The notes beneath the pieces were generated by a model, which worked only from the letters and a program-made list of their open reading frames with translations, searched no databases and was not told the origin of the DNA. The translations under genes were made by a program, and so were the position numbers. From Chlamydiota bacterium (GTDB taxonomy: Bacteria > Chlamydiota > Chlamydiia > Chlamydiales > Simkaniaceae), in contig JAKQGT010000247.1 in assembly GCA_029556005.1 (NCBI GenBank), forward strand, positions 1 to 5,230: a stretch of DNA of 5,230 nucleotides, given 5' to 3'. Below are positions 5,133 to 5,230 of the stretch, in pieces; positions within the stretch are counted from its first letter, which is position 1, and every line of letters begins with the position of its first letter.

Positions 5133-5230
5133 TGCGTTCCTCATGCTTTAAGTATTCTTTAGGATGTCAAAATTCAACTTATAAAACTATAGATTCAAAC
5201 ATCTTCAAAAGTTGTTTAAGTCTATTTCGA

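Noticed and set aside
5133..5144. Upstream in-frame ATG of msrA, adding MRNA
   Set aside because: The codons overlap GAGGA, which is well placed for the ATG at 5132, and the family N-terminus begins at that second Met.
5165..5170. Perfect TTGACA upstream of msrA on the - strand
   Set aside because: The position 17 nt downstream reads AGCATG and overlaps the msrA start region; no TATAAT-like sequence lies at 16-18 nt, so it is not called a promoter.

Overview
This 5.2-kb, AT-rich window carries six protein genes. One is on the + strand (doxX-like) and five run on the - strand: a prolyl oligopeptidase, a small protein with a possible ADP-ribosyltransferase-like pattern, two tandem CPBP-family protease-like paralogues, and msrA. 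There is no rRNA, tRNA, CRISPR array, transposase or phage gene. The organism looks like a Gram-negative bacterium with a modest, AT-rich genome. The small lineage-specific proteins with CPBP and ART-like signatures and the short, regularly spaced promoters would fit an intracellular lineage such as an environmental chlamydia (Parachlamydia/Waddlia/Simkania type) or a Legionella-like bacterium. No single gene here proves the taxon, so this is a tentative inference.

Layout. Positions 1-186 are non-coding and hold a 21-bp stem-loop (112-161), plus a third, direct copy of the same motif at 24-46, just upstream of the DoxX-type membrane protein gene (187-660). The convergent gap 661-807 holds an imperfect palindrome of about 100 nt (690-791) whose core (717-762) looks like a bidirectional intrinsic terminator shared by doxX and the prolyl oligopeptidase gene (808-2730, - strand). 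The oligopeptidase is complete, with an intact Ser-Asp-His triad and a signal-peptide-like N-terminus. Its start codon sits inside a fully paired hairpin with a G(CUUG)C loop followed by a U-tract, and a second, clear terminator (2764-2796) lies just upstream.

The middle region (2813-4624, - strand) is a block of three small genes: a 178-aa protein of unknown function with an ART/PARP-like local pattern, and two adjacent paralogues of 177 and 176 aa. Both paralogues keep all three CPBP motifs (EExxFR, FxxxH, HxxxN). Each of the three has its own promoter-like sequence directly upstream. The CPBP pair have near-consensus sigma70 promoters with 17-nt spacers; the 178-aa gene has an extended -10. 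They therefore look like separately transcribed single genes and not an operon. msrA (4686-5132) lies upstream and encodes methionine sulfoxide reductase A.

Functionally, msrA is a repair enzyme for oxidised methionine, DoxX proteins are membrane proteins often linked to redox or stress functions, and the oligopeptidase degrades short proline-containing peptides, probably outside the cytoplasm. No shared pathway is evident. The parts most deserving attention are the CPBP pair, the ART-like gene, and the RNA structures at the two gene starts.
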